Of a stretch of DNA of 64,000 nt, positions 1-8,599 are shown in pieces. This DNA comes from Gemmatimonadaceae bacterium (GTDB lineage Bacteria; Gemmatimonadota; Gemmatimonadetes; Gemmatimonadales; Gemmatimonadaceae): positions 1 to 64,000 of the forward strand of contig JACCWE010000164.1 of the NCBI GenBank assembly GCA_013697785.1. Direction: 5' to 3'. Position 1 is the first letter of the stretch. Each line of letters opens with the position of its first letter. The position numbers and the translations under genes are program-made. Under the pieces are notes generated by a model that did not search any database, had not been told where the DNA came from, and saw only the letters and a list, made by a program, of their open reading frames with translations.

Positions 1-680
1 ACGTCGTGCGCCCGCAGAATTATTTCGAGCCGCTTCCATGGCACGCCCGCTGGGACTCGGGGCGCATGCTCCTCAATCGCCTCACCGGCGGCGACTGGCC
101 CGGCACCCTCGGCGTTCGCCGCTCGCGCCTGCAGGCGACGAATGGATATGACGGCTCCGTCATGTTCGAGAATCTCGAGCTCGTGCGCACGGTGCTCGCT
201 TCGGGCGGCCGGGAAGCGGTGCTCTACGACGCATACGTCCTTCGCCGGCCTTCCACCACGCGCCACTTCTTCTCCCAGCGCGTGCGTCAGGCGTACGATG
301 AGATCGCGCGTCCGCCGCGCTTCGTCGCGCAGCTCGCTGTACTTCCGATCATCATCGCGCTCGCAGTCACCGGCCACTGGCTCGCGATCGCCCTGTGCTT
401 CCTTACGCTCGTCATCGCGGCGGAGATCGGTCGTCGTCGTGCGCACGCGACGCGATTCTTCCCGCGCAGCACACCGATCTTTGCGCCGCTCTGGATGGCC
501 GAGCGCGCGGTGTGCAGCTGGCTCGCGCTCGGCGCGCGCATCTTCCTGGGCGGTGTGCCTTATCGCGGGACCATCCTCCATCGCGCCGCTACACCGATGC
601 GGGTGCTGCGGCAGCGCTACGCTGCTGCCCCGGCGCCTCCGATTGTTCCGGCGCCAGCAGCTCCACGTCGATCGGCTTGA
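1..680 (+). CDS. Glycosyltransferase family 2-like membrane protein, C-terminal part only
   Basis: The reading frame is already open at base 1, so the 5' end lies outside the window. The visible 225 or so residues start in the distal part of a catalytic domain (GYDGSVMFENLELVRTV, like the end of a GT-A fold) and continue into a hydrophobic segment at about residues 107-140, followed by a basic cytoplasmic tail. This resembles processive or hopanoid/lipid-linked family 2 glycosyltransferases that carry C-terminal membrane helices. It would act at the inner membrane on a lipid-linked acceptor. The nucleotide-sugar-binding DxD part is not in view, so the substrate cannot be judged. Its 3' end overlaps the convergent gene by about 92 bp. 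Confidence 0.6.
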   Translation, partial: VVRPQNYFEPLPWHARWDSGRMLLNRLTGGDWPGTLGVRRSRLQATNGYDGSVMFENLELVRTVLASGGREAVLYDAYVLRRPSTTRHFFSQRVRQAYDEIARPPRFVAQLAVLPIIIALAVTGHWLAIALCFLTLVIAAEIGRRRAHATRFFPRSTPIFAPLWMAERAVCSWLALGARIFLGGVPYRGTILHRAATPMRVLRQRYAAAPAPPIVPAPAAPRRSA

Positions 681-1242
681 ACGTGCCGTTGTTCGAGAGT
701 TCGGCCGAGCACGCGGTGACGCCTACGATCATGTCCATCTCGGCGCGCAGTACGATGTAGTCGCCCGCGCGCGACCGCGGCGGCAGTATCGACAGCTCAC
801 CGCTCGGTGCGACCTCGACGTTCATGAAGAGGTTGAGCGTCGTCGGAATCGAGTCGGGCGCGATGCCGAATGGCGCGAACGCCTGAACGAGATTCGCGAA
901 GCAGCTGGGATGCGGAGCGGTGTTGCCGTAGATGATACGGAAAGTGTCGGGGCTGCATGGCGTGAGGAGAAAGTCGTGTCGCCCCACCGTGTCCTCGACG
1001 ATCGTCCACATCGGCCGGCTGCGATTCGAATAGAGGGTGTGGCCGGTGGTGAGGTAAATCGTGTTCGCGTAGTCGATCGTGCGGCCGGACGAGAGCCATT
1101 CGCGCGTGTCGTCGCGCGCGAAGGACATGAGGTCGGACACCTGCTCACCGCGCGGATCGATGACCTTGAGGCACTCGCCGCGCGCGATCGTGAGCGCGCC
1201 GCCGGTTTGAGGTTCGAGATGCATGCGCGTGACGACGGTCAT
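589..1242 (-). CDS. DUF1989 / urea carboxylase-associated family protein
   Basis: This 217-residue protein belongs to the DUF1989 family, known as urea carboxylase-associated proteins; some members are the CgdA/CgdB carboxyguanidine deiminase subunits of guanidine degradation. Visible family signatures are GECLKVIDPRGEQVSDL near residues 22-38, TPCSPDT at about 95-101 (Cys96), HPSCFANL at 111-118 and TACS at 177-180. The Cys and His residues are candidate metal ligands. The ATG at 1242 overlaps the upstream gene's stop in an ATGA tetranucleotide, which decides the start and implies translational coupling. The C-terminal 20 residues are a low-complexity Ala/Pro tail. No urea carboxylase or second DUF1989 subunit is adjacent, so the substrate is open. 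Confidence 0.8.
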   Translation of the reverse strand: MTVVTRMHLEPQTGGALTIARGECLKVIDPRGEQVSDLMSFARDDTREWLSSGRTIDYANTIYLTTGHTLYSNRSRPMWTIVEDTVGRHDFLLTPCSPDTFRIIYGNTAPHPSCFANLVQAFAPFGIAPDSIPTTLNLFMNVEVAPSGELSILPPRSRAGDYIVLRAEMDMIVGVTACSAELSNNGTFKPIDVELLAPEQSEAPGQQRSAAAAPASV

Positions 1243-1916
1243 GTGGTCTCCGTGTTCGATCCGTTCGCGCGATGGAACGGGCACTTCCAATTCTCCTCCA
1301 CAGCGCGCCCCGAATATTGACGGGCTTCCGACCGTTCGCCAAAGTCAGCGAGATTCGGATTGAGCGATCCCTGCACAGCCATCTCGCGCTCGCGAATCGC
1401 CTGCTGGATGCGCGCAAAGCGTCCCTCGCCGCGCAGCCGTCCGAACTGCGAGTGCGGATTGAAGACGAGCGCGGGCCAGCGGAAGCGCCGCGAGATGCGC
1501 GAGCTCTTCGCGTGAAGCCCGACGATGAAGTACGAGAGTCCGTCGAAGCTGTACGAGAACATGGCATCGTCGCCGTCGTCGCTCACCGATGGATCCCAGC
1601 CGGCGTCGGGTGCGTCGAGCTCGTGCAACCGCTCGAGCTGCGCCCAGAGACGCGACTCGAACGCGAGCTCGGTGCGCGGCGCTCGCTCGGGGAAGACCGC
1701 AACGAACGCGCGAAGGCCCGCGTGCCCGCTCGCGTTCATGCCGAACTCCGAGAGATCGCGCGCCAGATCGCCCGCCGCCGCGCGTGTGCCGAGCGGCGGG
1801 TACGCGCGTACGATGTGCCCATGCTGATGGACCACTCCCTTCCCAACGAGACATGAGAAGCTGCTGTCGTTCACGAAGCTCGCGAATTCGTGCTCGATCT
1901 CGATGTCGCCAATCAT
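1239..1916 (-). CDS. YqcI/YcgG family protein (GntA-like haem-dependent N-hydroxylase family)
   Basis: The 225-residue protein carries the YqcI/YcgG family core: FNPHSQFGRLR, IREREMAVQGSLNPNL, GERSEARQYSGR and the C-terminal WKCPF. One characterised family member, GntA, is a haem enzyme that N-hydroxylates a guanidino group in guanitoxin biosynthesis; that is family knowledge, not evidence for this copy. The start MIGDIEIEHEF at 1916 is preferred because the residues upstream in the same frame look non-coding and Arg-rich. It is the first gene of a two-gene unit with the DUF1989 gene, sharing an ATGA overlap. Together they suggest oxidation and then processing of a guanidino or urea-like compound. 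No signal peptide is seen, so it is probably cytoplasmic. Confidence 0.78.
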   Translation of the reverse strand: MIGDIEIEHEFASFVNDSSFSCLVGKGVVHQHGHIVRAYPPLGTRAAAGDLARDLSEFGMNASGHAGLRAFVAVFPERAPRTELAFESRLWAQLERLHELDAPDAGWDPSVSDDGDDAMFSYSFDGLSYFIVGLHAKSSRISRRFRWPALVFNPHSQFGRLRGEGRFARIQQAIREREMAVQGSLNPNLADFGERSEARQYSGRAVEENWKCPFHRANGSNTETT

Positions 1917-2092
1917 GGTGGCCGCCCTCTCCGGCTCTCTGCCATTGGGTGCTCGGTCGCGCTCCTGACTCGGAGCGGACCAGGCACCAATGCAGGATGA
2001 AGGCCGGAGCGTCGTGAAAGCGTGGCGGGTGAATGGCTCGATCGTTCTTAAATAGGAATCACCGCGCCACCGTCCGCTACCGAACAAAACGA

Positions 2093-3232
2093 ATGAGCGA
2101 CACCGCCCCAACCACGACGCTGAAGGGCTACATCCCCACCCTCGACGGGTGGCGCGCCATCGCAATCCTGGGTGTCATGGCCAGCCATGCCGGGCACAGC
2201 TATTCGGCGCCGCTCGGCCGCGAAAGCATCTTCGACCGCTTCGCCCTGGGCACCCACGGCGTCAATCTCTTCTTCGCCATCAGCGGGCTCCTCATCACCT
2301 CGCGCCTGCTCGAAGAGTGGGACACCGCCGGCAGCGTCTCGCTCAGGCGTTTCTACGTTCGCCGAGCGTTTCGCATCCTTCCCCCCGCGCTCCTGTACCT
2401 CGGCGTCGTCGCTCTGCTCGGCGCGCTCGGATTGCTTCCGGTGGTTCGCGAGGAGTTCGTCGCGGCAACGCTCTTCTTCCGGAATTACCTCCCCCCGATT
2501 CTCGGACCGAACGGCGCGGGGTTTTTCACGTCGCACTACTGGTCGCTCGGCGTCGAGGAGCACTTCTACCTGTTCTGGCCCGCGCTCCTGATTTTTGCGG
2601 GACGCAAGCGCGCGCTCCCTGTCGCCATCGTCATCGGGATTCTCGTCGCGGTGTGGCGGCACATCGAGGCGTGGCGCGAGATCATGCTCTACAACGCGAT
2701 CCAACCCACGTACTTCGCACGCTCCGACACGCGCATCGACTCGATCATGTGGGGCGTCGTCGCGGCGCTGGCGCTCTCACGCCCCGAGGTTCGCGCGTTC
2801 GTCGAGAGATATCTTAGTACTCTAGTAATGCTCGCGATCGTCGCTCTGTACGGCGCGATCGTCTACCGCTACGGCACGCGGCCGACATTCTGGGAGGCGA
2901 TGATCGTTCCGATCATCATCGTGGGCACCGTGCTCCGGCCTAGGAGCATCGTGGGGCGCGCGCTTGAGAATCCCGTGATGCGATGGATCGGAAGACTCTC
3001 GTACAGCCTCTACCTGTGGGAGTTTTTCTTCGTCTACTACCCGGGCGTACCGACGACGCTCGGAGTCTGGCAGACCTTCCCCGTGAATCTCATCGCTGCC
3101 GCCGTGTGCGCCGCGGCGAGCTACTATCTCGTCGAGCGACCGCTCGTGCGCATAGGACACCGCGTCGCGCCCGCGATGCCGCGCGACGCGATGGACCGCG
3201 CGAGTGCGACACCGGTGGTCGCGGCCGCGTAG
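2093..3232 (+). CDS. Membrane acyltransferase, acyltransferase-3 (OafA/NodX) family
   Basis: A 379-residue multi-pass inner-membrane protein of the acyltransferase-3 family, which transfers acetyl or other acyl groups to cell-surface glycans or lipids. The family signatures are TLDGWRAIAILGVMASHAG near the N terminus (with the conserved His), FFAISGLLITSRLLEEW, SLGVEEHFYLFWP and LSYSLYLWEFFF near the C terminus. The start at 2093 (MSDTAPTT) is preferred over an in-frame GTG/ATG at 2033 because the upstream residues are basic and lack the family pattern. It stands alone, divergent from the YqcI/YcgG gene and convergent with the epimerase gene, which ends 2 bp away. The acceptor cannot be deduced. 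Confidence 0.87.
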   Translation: MSDTAPTTTLKGYIPTLDGWRAIAILGVMASHAGHSYSAPLGRESIFDRFALGTHGVNLFFAISGLLITSRLLEEWDTAGSVSLRRFYVRRAFRILPPALLYLGVVALLGALGLLPVVREEFVAATLFFRNYLPPILGPNGAGFFTSHYWSLGVEEHFYLFWPALLIFAGRKRALPVAIVIGILVAVWRHIEAWREIMLYNAIQPTYFARSDTRIDSIMWGVVAALALSRPEVRAFVERYLSTLVMLAIVALYGAIVYRYGTRPTFWEAMIVPIIIVGTVLRPRSIVGRALENPVMRWIGRLSYSLYLWEFFFVYYPGVPTTLGVWQTFPVNLIAAAVCAAASYYLVERPLVRIGHRVAPAMPRDAMDRASATPVVAAA

Positions 3233-3233
3233 G

Positions 3234-4175
3234 TCATCGCGGTGCGAACGAGCGCACCGCAGCCGTCAGCCCCTCCCTCGCGCTCGCCCACTTCGGCGAC
3301 CACCCCGTCGCCGCCTTCAGCTTCGCATTGCTCATTCGCTGCGAGCGCGAGAGACACTCCACTGATGCGCCGCCGAGCGCGGCGAGGAATCGCGGAATGG
3401 GGCGCGGAGCTTTCGTTATCTCCGCAGCTTGCGCCAGCGCGACGGCCCACTCGGCGCGCGTGATCGGCGTATCGTCGCACACGTTGTAGACGCCTGCCGG
3501 CGCGCCGACGAGTGCAACCACGGCGCTTGCCGCATCCTCGTGCGCGATCGATGACCAGTACGCCAAGGGCGACCCGGGAAGCGGCGACCATCCTTTCTTC
3601 ACCATGCCGATGGCGTCGCGAAGGAATTGATCGGGGCCGTAGAAGCCCGCGAAGCGCAGCACGACTCCCTCGCCTCCCTGCTCGGTGTAGCTAAGCGCCG
3701 ATCGCTCGGCGTCGAGCGTGGTGCGATTGTAGGACGCGGGTCGCTGTCGCCAACTCTCATCGATCCACTCGCTGCCGTTGTCCTCGTATATCGGTGCGAA
3801 CGACTCCTGCATGAAGCGGCGAACGCCCGCGTCGTGCGCCGCATGCGCGAGCGCGGCCGAGCCCTCGCGCCGTACGACGTCGTTCTCGCGCCACTTCCAC
3901 GGGAGCATCATCTGCATCGTGGTCTCGGGCATGTGCGTTGCGAGATTGATCACCACATCCTGACCCGCGAGCGCAGTGCGCGTCGCGACTTCGTCGAACA
4001 CATCGAGCTCGACCCCGCGTGCGCCGAGCGACTCGAGGCGCGCACGCTTTTCGGCGGAGCGGCCGACGGCACTGACGTCGTGTCCCTGCGCGATGAGCAG
4101 CGGGACGACGTGCGTGCCGACGACGCCGGTCGCGCCGGTGACGAAGATGCGCTTGGTCGACGTAGTACTGGCCAT
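3234..4175 (-). CDS. NAD(P)-dependent epimerase/dehydratase family protein (extended SDR)
   Basis: This 313-residue Rossmann-fold protein has the dinucleotide-binding signature FVTGATGVVGTHV at residues 10-22 and the atypical extended-SDR layout (VINLATHMPE, FAGFYGPDQF, SIAHEDAASAVV, YNVCDDTPIT). Such enzymes act on nucleotide sugars or modify other small molecules; a strict YxxxK active site is not evident, so catalysis is uncertain. The start ATG at 4175 shares its A with the stop of the upstream monooxygenase gene (TAATG), which fixes the start and indicates translational coupling. The two genes probably serve one oxidative pathway, but neither gives a substrate. Confidence 0.82.
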   Translation of the reverse strand: MASTTSTKRIFVTGATGVVGTHVVPLLIAQGHDVSAVGRSAEKRARLESLGARGVELDVFDEVATRTALAGQDVVINLATHMPETTMQMMLPWKWRENDVVRREGSAALAHAAHDAGVRRFMQESFAPIYEDNGSEWIDESWRQRPASYNRTTLDAERSALSYTEQGGEGVVLRFAGFYGPDQFLRDAIGMVKKGWSPLPGSPLAYWSSIAHEDAASAVVALVGAPAGVYNVCDDTPITRAEWAVALAQAAEITKAPRPIPRFLAALGGASVECLSRSQRMSNAKLKAATGWSPKWASAREGLTAAVRSFAPR

Positions 4176-5707
4176 TATGTCACTCCGATGCTCAGCCCTC
4201 TCGCGGCGAGGTATCCGCGCAGCCCCAACGCGCCGCCGTCCGCATCCGCGAGCGCAATGTAGCCGTCGGGGCGCACGAGATAGAACGCCGAGCGAAGAAG
4301 CCCCGCGCGCTCGGCTTCCAGCGACCATGGGAAGACGTACACCGGCAGGCGCAGCTCGGCGCACGCCGCTCTCGCACTGTGTTTCGCCTCGCCATAGATG
4401 TGCGCCTGCCAGAACATCGATGTGAGCGGAGTGAAGTTGTCGTCGCCGCCCTCGAGCGGAACCCACGGCAGACGATCGCCTCCCGCACGCGCGCCCGCCT
4501 TGCCGCCGCTCAGCGCGCTCTCCCGATATTTGATACCGATCTGCGAGATCGTTCGAAACATCACGCGCCGGAGTTCCGACCATCTCAGGGCGAACGGCAT
4601 GACTGCGGCAACAAGGAAACCACGCGCGGCGGCGATCAGCGGCTTCTGGCTCGTGGCGAATGTGAAGCCGCGATCCGTCGTCGCGACGAGCTTGCGCGCG
4701 AAGACGATGCGTTCGGACTCGTAGCTGCTGAGGATCTTTTCGCTCGCTTCTCCTTTTACTACGGCAGCGAGCTTCCACGCGAGGTTGATGGCGTCGCCGA
4801 TTCCCGTGTTCATTCCCTGCCCACCCGCCGGGCTGTGAATGTGCGCAGCGTCGCCGAGCAGGAAGGCGCGTCCGCTCCGGAATGAGTTGGCGACGCGATG
4901 ATGCACCTTGTAGGTCGAAAACCAGTTGACCTTCGAGATGACGACGTTCATTCGATCGAGCGCATGCCTGCTCACGTCGGTGAAGGTGAGATCGCGCGGA
5001 TCGATACCCGCCTTACCGTGCACGCGGCCGATGAGCCGAACGCGGTTGTCGCCGCGCATCGGAAAAACTGCCACGAAGTCGCTGCCATCGAGCGAGCCGG
5101 AGATCTCACGCGTGTTGATCGGGCCCGTCGCCTCGACGTCGGCGACATAGAAGTATTCGGCGTAGGTTCCCCCTGAAAAGCCGATGCCGAGAATTTCGCG
5201 CACTCTTGAATGCGCGCCGTCACAACCGGCGATGTAGCGCGCGTCGCACTTTGTCTCCGCCCCGTCCGCACTCTTTATCGTGGCGCGAATTCCCTCAGCG
5301 GTCTGCGTGAAGCTCAGCAGCTCCGTGCTGCGCTCGACGTGTACGCCGAGAACATCGAGTTGCCTCACCAGCATCAGCTCGTGCTCATCTTGCGGATAGA
5401 TCAGGAGAAAGGGAAATGGGCTCAGTCCTCTACCCATGTCGCCGAATGGAACGCGCGGTGCGCGCGAGTTCCCAGTGAAGAAGTTCACTGCCTCCACCTT
5501 GTATCCGGCCTCCACGACTTCCTTTGCGATCCCCATCTGCCGGTAGAGCTCGAGCGTGCGCGCCTGCACGCCGAGCGCGCGCGATGTCGTTCCCGGTGCC
5601 GCCGTCGTGTCGATGATGCGTACGGGGACGCCGGCCTTGGTGAGCCAGAGCGCGAGGACGAGCCCCGTCGGGCCGGCGCCCGCAATCAGGACGGGGGTCT
5701 GTGTCAT
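4175..5707 (-). CDS. FAD-dependent aromatic monooxygenase (PheA/TfdB/MhpA-like flavoprotein hydroxylase)
   Basis: The 510-residue protein has all three class A flavoprotein hydroxylase fingerprints: GAGPTGLVLALWL at residues 10-22 for FAD binding, GCDGAHSRVRE near 164 (the DG motif), and RAFLLGDAAHIHSPAGGQG near 285 (the GD motif). The C-terminal 120 residues (YVFPWSLEAERAGLL, YLVRPDGYIALAD) form the thioredoxin-like domain of phenol hydroxylase-type enzymes. It would hydroxylate an aromatic or polyketide ring using NAD(P)H and O2 in the cytoplasm. It is the first gene of a two-gene unit with the epimerase. The length is usual for the family and the key residues look intact. Confidence 0.86.
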   Translation of the reverse strand: MTQTPVLIAGAGPTGLVLALWLTKAGVPVRIIDTTAAPGTTSRALGVQARTLELYRQMGIAKEVVEAGYKVEAVNFFTGNSRAPRVPFGDMGRGLSPFPFLLIYPQDEHELMLVRQLDVLGVHVERSTELLSFTQTAEGIRATIKSADGAETKCDARYIAGCDGAHSRVREILGIGFSGGTYAEYFYVADVEATGPINTREISGSLDGSDFVAVFPMRGDNRVRLIGRVHGKAGIDPRDLTFTDVSRHALDRMNVVISKVNWFSTYKVHHRVANSFRSGRAFLLGDAAHIHSPAGGQGMNTGIGDAINLAWKLAAVVKGEASEKILSSYESERIVFARKLVATTDRGFTFATSQKPLIAAARGFLVAAVMPFALRWSELRRVMFRTISQIGIKYRESALSGGKAGARAGGDRLPWVPLEGGDDNFTPLTSMFWQAHIYGEAKHSARAACAELRLPVYVFPWSLEAERAGLLRSAFYLVRPDGYIALADADGGALGLRGYLAARGLSIGVT

Positions 5708-5811
5708 GTCGTTTTCGATCGCCGTATCGCGAGTGTCCAGAGAGCGAGTGCCAAAAACAAACGCCCGGGGCCCCTCGCGCGTATTGCTTCAGCTTCCTTC
5801 ACGTATTCTCC

Positions 5812-5819
5812 GGAGAAGG
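5812..5819 (+). promoter_or_regulatory. Ribosome binding site of the YceI gene
   Basis: GGAGAAGG lies 6 nt before the ATG at 5826. It selects this start over longer in-frame readings that begin inside the divergent monooxygenase gene. Confidence 0.6.
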
Positions 5820-5825
5820 TCATTA

Positions 5826-6428
5826 ATGATGAAGATGTCGCTCGTCGCGCTTTTCGCTACGTCCGCGCTCGCAATTTCTGCGGCGCCCAAGGCCGTGCGC
5901 TACGCCGTGGCGCGCGATGGAAATGAGGCGCGTTATCGTGTGCGCGAGCAGCTCATGCACCACGATCTCCCGAACGATGCGGTCGGCAAGACGACGGCGA
6001 TCACCGGCGACATCTCGCTCACGCAAGCCGGTGCGGTCGACACCGCAGCGTCGAAGATCACGATCGATGTCACGTCGCTCAAGAGCGACCAGGAGCGGCG
6101 CGATGGCTACGTGCAGCACCGGACGCTCGAGACCGACAAGTATCCGACGGTCTCATTCGTTCCCGTTTCGAAGAGCGGCGCAATGCTCCCGCTCACGGCG
6201 GCCGCGCAGACGTTCGAGGTGCAGGGGATGCTCACCGTGCACGGCGTGACGAAGCCGACGGTCTGGCACGTCACCGCAAAGAGCGGCGGAAACGATGTCA
6301 CGGGCTCGGGGTGGACGCAGTTCACCTTCACCGACGTGCAGCTCGCTCAACCGCGCGTGCCGGTACTGCTCAGCGTCGCCGACACCATCAAGCTCGAGTA
6401 CGACTTCCATCTGGTGCGCCAGCCCTGA
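5826..6428 (+). CDS. YceI family secreted lipocalin-like protein
   Basis: A 200-residue protein with an N-terminal signal peptide (MKMSLVALFATSALAISAAP, after two alternative initial ATGs) and the YceI beta-barrel pattern: ITGDISLT, ASKITIDVTSLKSDQERRDGYV, KYPTVSFVPVS, GMLTVHGVTKPT and VLLSVADTIKLEYDFHLV. YceI proteins are periplasmic or secreted barrels that bind long isoprenoid or amphipathic lipids. Their physiological role is often stress or polyisoprenoid related. The gene stands alone, 118 bp from the divergent monooxygenase, and a good ribosome binding site precedes it. Confidence 0.85.
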   Translation: MMKMSLVALFATSALAISAAPKAVRYAVARDGNEARYRVREQLMHHDLPNDAVGKTTAITGDISLTQAGAVDTAASKITIDVTSLKSDQERRDGYVQHRTLETDKYPTVSFVPVSKSGAMLPLTAAAQTFEVQGMLTVHGVTKPTVWHVTAKSGGNDVTGSGWTQFTFTDVQLAQPRVPVLLSVADTIKLEYDFHLVRQP

Positions 6429-6437
6429 AACGAATGG

Positions 6438-6856
6438 CTACTTGTCGATCTCGAGCTGTCGCCCGTCGGGATCGGCAACGAGCACCCACGCAGTATCCGT
6501 TCGCGCCGAGTAGAAGAGGCGGATCATGAGGTCGCCCGGACCATGCCTGAAGGGAAAGTGATATTTGAAGGTGACGTCCAGTGAACGTGCGGTGACGCCG
6601 CTGACGAACGCACCGTAGAACTCCTTCACGCGCGTGCACGGCGCGACATCGACGAAGAAGTGGCGACCGATCTGTCGCTTCTGATCGAGCGTCGAGATCC
6701 GCGCCTCCGTCGAGTTGTATCGGAGCACTCGCCCCGCTACGTCGAGCTCGCGCTCACCGCATCTTCCGGGAGGCGTCCGAGCACGATCTCGAGCGGCGCG
6801 CCGGCATGCGTGAGCCTGAGGGTGCCGAGATCGATCTGCCATGACGTCATCCCCAT
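6438..6856 (-). pseudogene. Frameshifted gene of unknown function
   Basis: Two protein-like segments in different minus-strand frames join into one product of about 139 residues. The first (MGMTSWQIDLGTLRLTHAG to LPEDAVSA) runs into a stop at 6737. The second begins near 6755 with ELDVAGRVLRYN and continues through KEFYGAFVSGVTARSLD to the end at 6438. One extra G near 6750 would restore a continuous frame (VSA-ELDVAG), so this is a single-base deletion or a sequencing error. The second half alternates hydrophobic strands (FKYHFPF, LMIRLFYSA, AWVLVADPDG) like a small beta-rich domain. I do not recognise the family. It is convergent with the YceI gene. Confidence 0.45.
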
Positions 6857-7054
6857 CGCAGTGAGTGCGCCGTTCAAAGGCGTGCGTGCTCGACCATGCG
6901 CTTCGAGCGGCGGCTCGTAGCGGCTGCGTACGATTCCCTTGGTGGGAGGCAACGGAGATCCTGATATCGGGGAGACGGCGCTGGCACGTTCGGCTTCCGC
7001 GATGCGAGCGCCATCCGAGAGTGTCCGTGCCCCGCACAGCAACTGAAGCTGGGG

Positions 7055-8497
7055 CTAGAGCAGTGTCCCCTGTTCCGGAGCCATCGGCTCACCCCAGCGC
7101 GCTATGTACGACTGCACATCGTACTTCGAGCGCGCGCGCTCCAGCGACATCGGGCGAATGGTTCCCCAGATCTTTCGCTCGGGGAACGGTCGATCGAAGC
7201 GGCCGAAGCACCACTGAATACCGGAGAAGCCGTTCGGATCCCGTCCGTCGATCGCGTACTTGTCGTTGAGATACAGCAGAATCCTGAGCGCGTCGCCGTA
7301 CTTGCGCGTCCACAGGATCACCGACTTCCCCCAGAGCTGCCGCACTGCGTTGTGCATCGTCCCGGACTCCACAAGCTCTCGCTGGGAAGCGTTCCACAGG
7401 TCGGAGTACGTGGTCCCCTCCTCCAGCTGCTTCAACGAATAGACCGCTTCGCGCTCGTCGTCCTTGTGCGCCGCCATCGACTTCTGCGCCCACGCCGGCG
7501 CCGCGCGCAGCTTCATGTAGTCGCTGTTGCGCAGGCAGAAGTTGAGTGAGAGCTCGCGCCACACGACGACCTCGTTCAGGAACGATGCGAGCGCCGGCTC
7601 CGGCGCATGCGCGCGAGCCGCGCGCACGACTTCGGCGGAGGCGATCATGCCGAAGTGCAGCCAGCGCGACATTCGGCTCGATCCGCCCTCATCCGACGGC
7701 TCGCGTCTCCGCTCGTCGTATGCATCGAGTCCATCGTGCACGAATTCATCGAGGCGCGCGCGTGCCGCTCGCAGCCCGCCCGTCACCTCCGCCACCGCGC
7801 CCACGCCATGGTCGATCTCGCAGCGCGCAACCTCCTCGGCGATGTCGATGCGCGCGAGATCGAGCCAGTCGGCATCGACGGACCTCACGAGCGAATCCTT
7901 CAGCGCGCGCTTCGGCGCACGATCGTCGACCTCTTCCAGGTGCGTGTCGAGTCCCTTGATGAGTCGCCCGCGCATCTGGAACGCCGCAGACATCTCGTTC
8001 GGAAATTCTGCCGCTGGCGCGATTCCCACACTGTCGACCATCACCACTCTGCACGCCACCCGTTCGGCGAATCGCAGCGTGCGATCGACCACGCCCGCCG
8101 TGGGATAGAGATCCGTGACGACGAGCGCGGCGCGCGATGCGATGCAGTCGACCACGCGTCGGTCATCGTCGCGCGTGCGGCGCAGCGCGAAGCGATAGGC
8201 GAGTCCGAGCTCGGTGGCGCGTGCGGCGAGCTCGCGCGCGCCCTGCAAGACGAAGGTGTGCACGCGATCCGAAGCGTACGGATACGACGGATCGAGACCG
8301 TGATGGATGAGGAGCGGGAGGCCGAGCCGGTCGGCTTCGAGTGTGGCGTAGCGGAGCGCCCAGTTCTCCTCGAAGCGCTGCGTGCTCGCCATCCAGTAGA
8401 GCACGTAGTCGCCGTGCACCGGTGCGCGCTTGGCGAGCGGCACGGCGCGCAGCTCGAGCTGCTCGCGAACGAAGTCTGATTCCAGGGCATGCGCCAT
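7055..8497 (-). CDS. phr: Deoxyribodipyrimidine photo-lyase, class II
   Basis: The 480-residue protein has the class II CPD photolyase layout: an N-terminal alpha/beta domain (DYVLYWMASTQRFEENWAL) and a C-terminal FAD-binding helical domain with FLNEVVVWRELSLNFC, ESGTMHNAVRQLWGKSVILW, LNDKYAIDGRDPNGFSG and the closing RPFPERKIWGTIRPMS. It repairs UV-induced cyclobutane pyrimidine dimers using blue light and reduced FAD. The start MAHALESDF at 8497 is chosen because the same frame runs about 270 residues further upstream through Arg-rich sequence that overlaps the divergent hydrolase gene. The 102-bp gap to that gene is probably a shared promoter region. Confidence 0.88.
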   Translation of the reverse strand: MAHALESDFVREQLELRAVPLAKRAPVHGDYVLYWMASTQRFEENWALRYATLEADRLGLPLLIHHGLDPSYPYASDRVHTFVLQGARELAARATELGLAYRFALRRTRDDDRRVVDCIASRAALVVTDLYPTAGVVDRTLRFAERVACRVVMVDSVGIAPAAEFPNEMSAAFQMRGRLIKGLDTHLEEVDDRAPKRALKDSLVRSVDADWLDLARIDIAEEVARCEIDHGVGAVAEVTGGLRAARARLDEFVHDGLDAYDERRREPSDEGGSSRMSRWLHFGMIASAEVVRAARAHAPEPALASFLNEVVVWRELSLNFCLRNSDYMKLRAAPAWAQKSMAAHKDDEREAVYSLKQLEEGTTYSDLWNASQRELVESGTMHNAVRQLWGKSVILWTRKYGDALRILLYLNDKYAIDGRDPNGFSGIQWCFGRFDRPFPERKIWGTIRPMSLERARSKYDVQSYIARWGEPMAPEQGTLL

Positions 8498-8599
8498 CGC
8501 TACCGATATAGCACGGATAGCGCCATCTGCGCGTGCTCCCTCGCGCGGCGTGCGCCGGAGCTGCAATATGTTCGTCGACGCGAGAGTGGAGAGCTCGTC

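Noticed and set aside
142-1320. 392-residue plus-strand frame over the DUF1989 gene
   Set aside because: Arg/Ser-rich translation without any domain pattern; it lies opposite a well supported gene.
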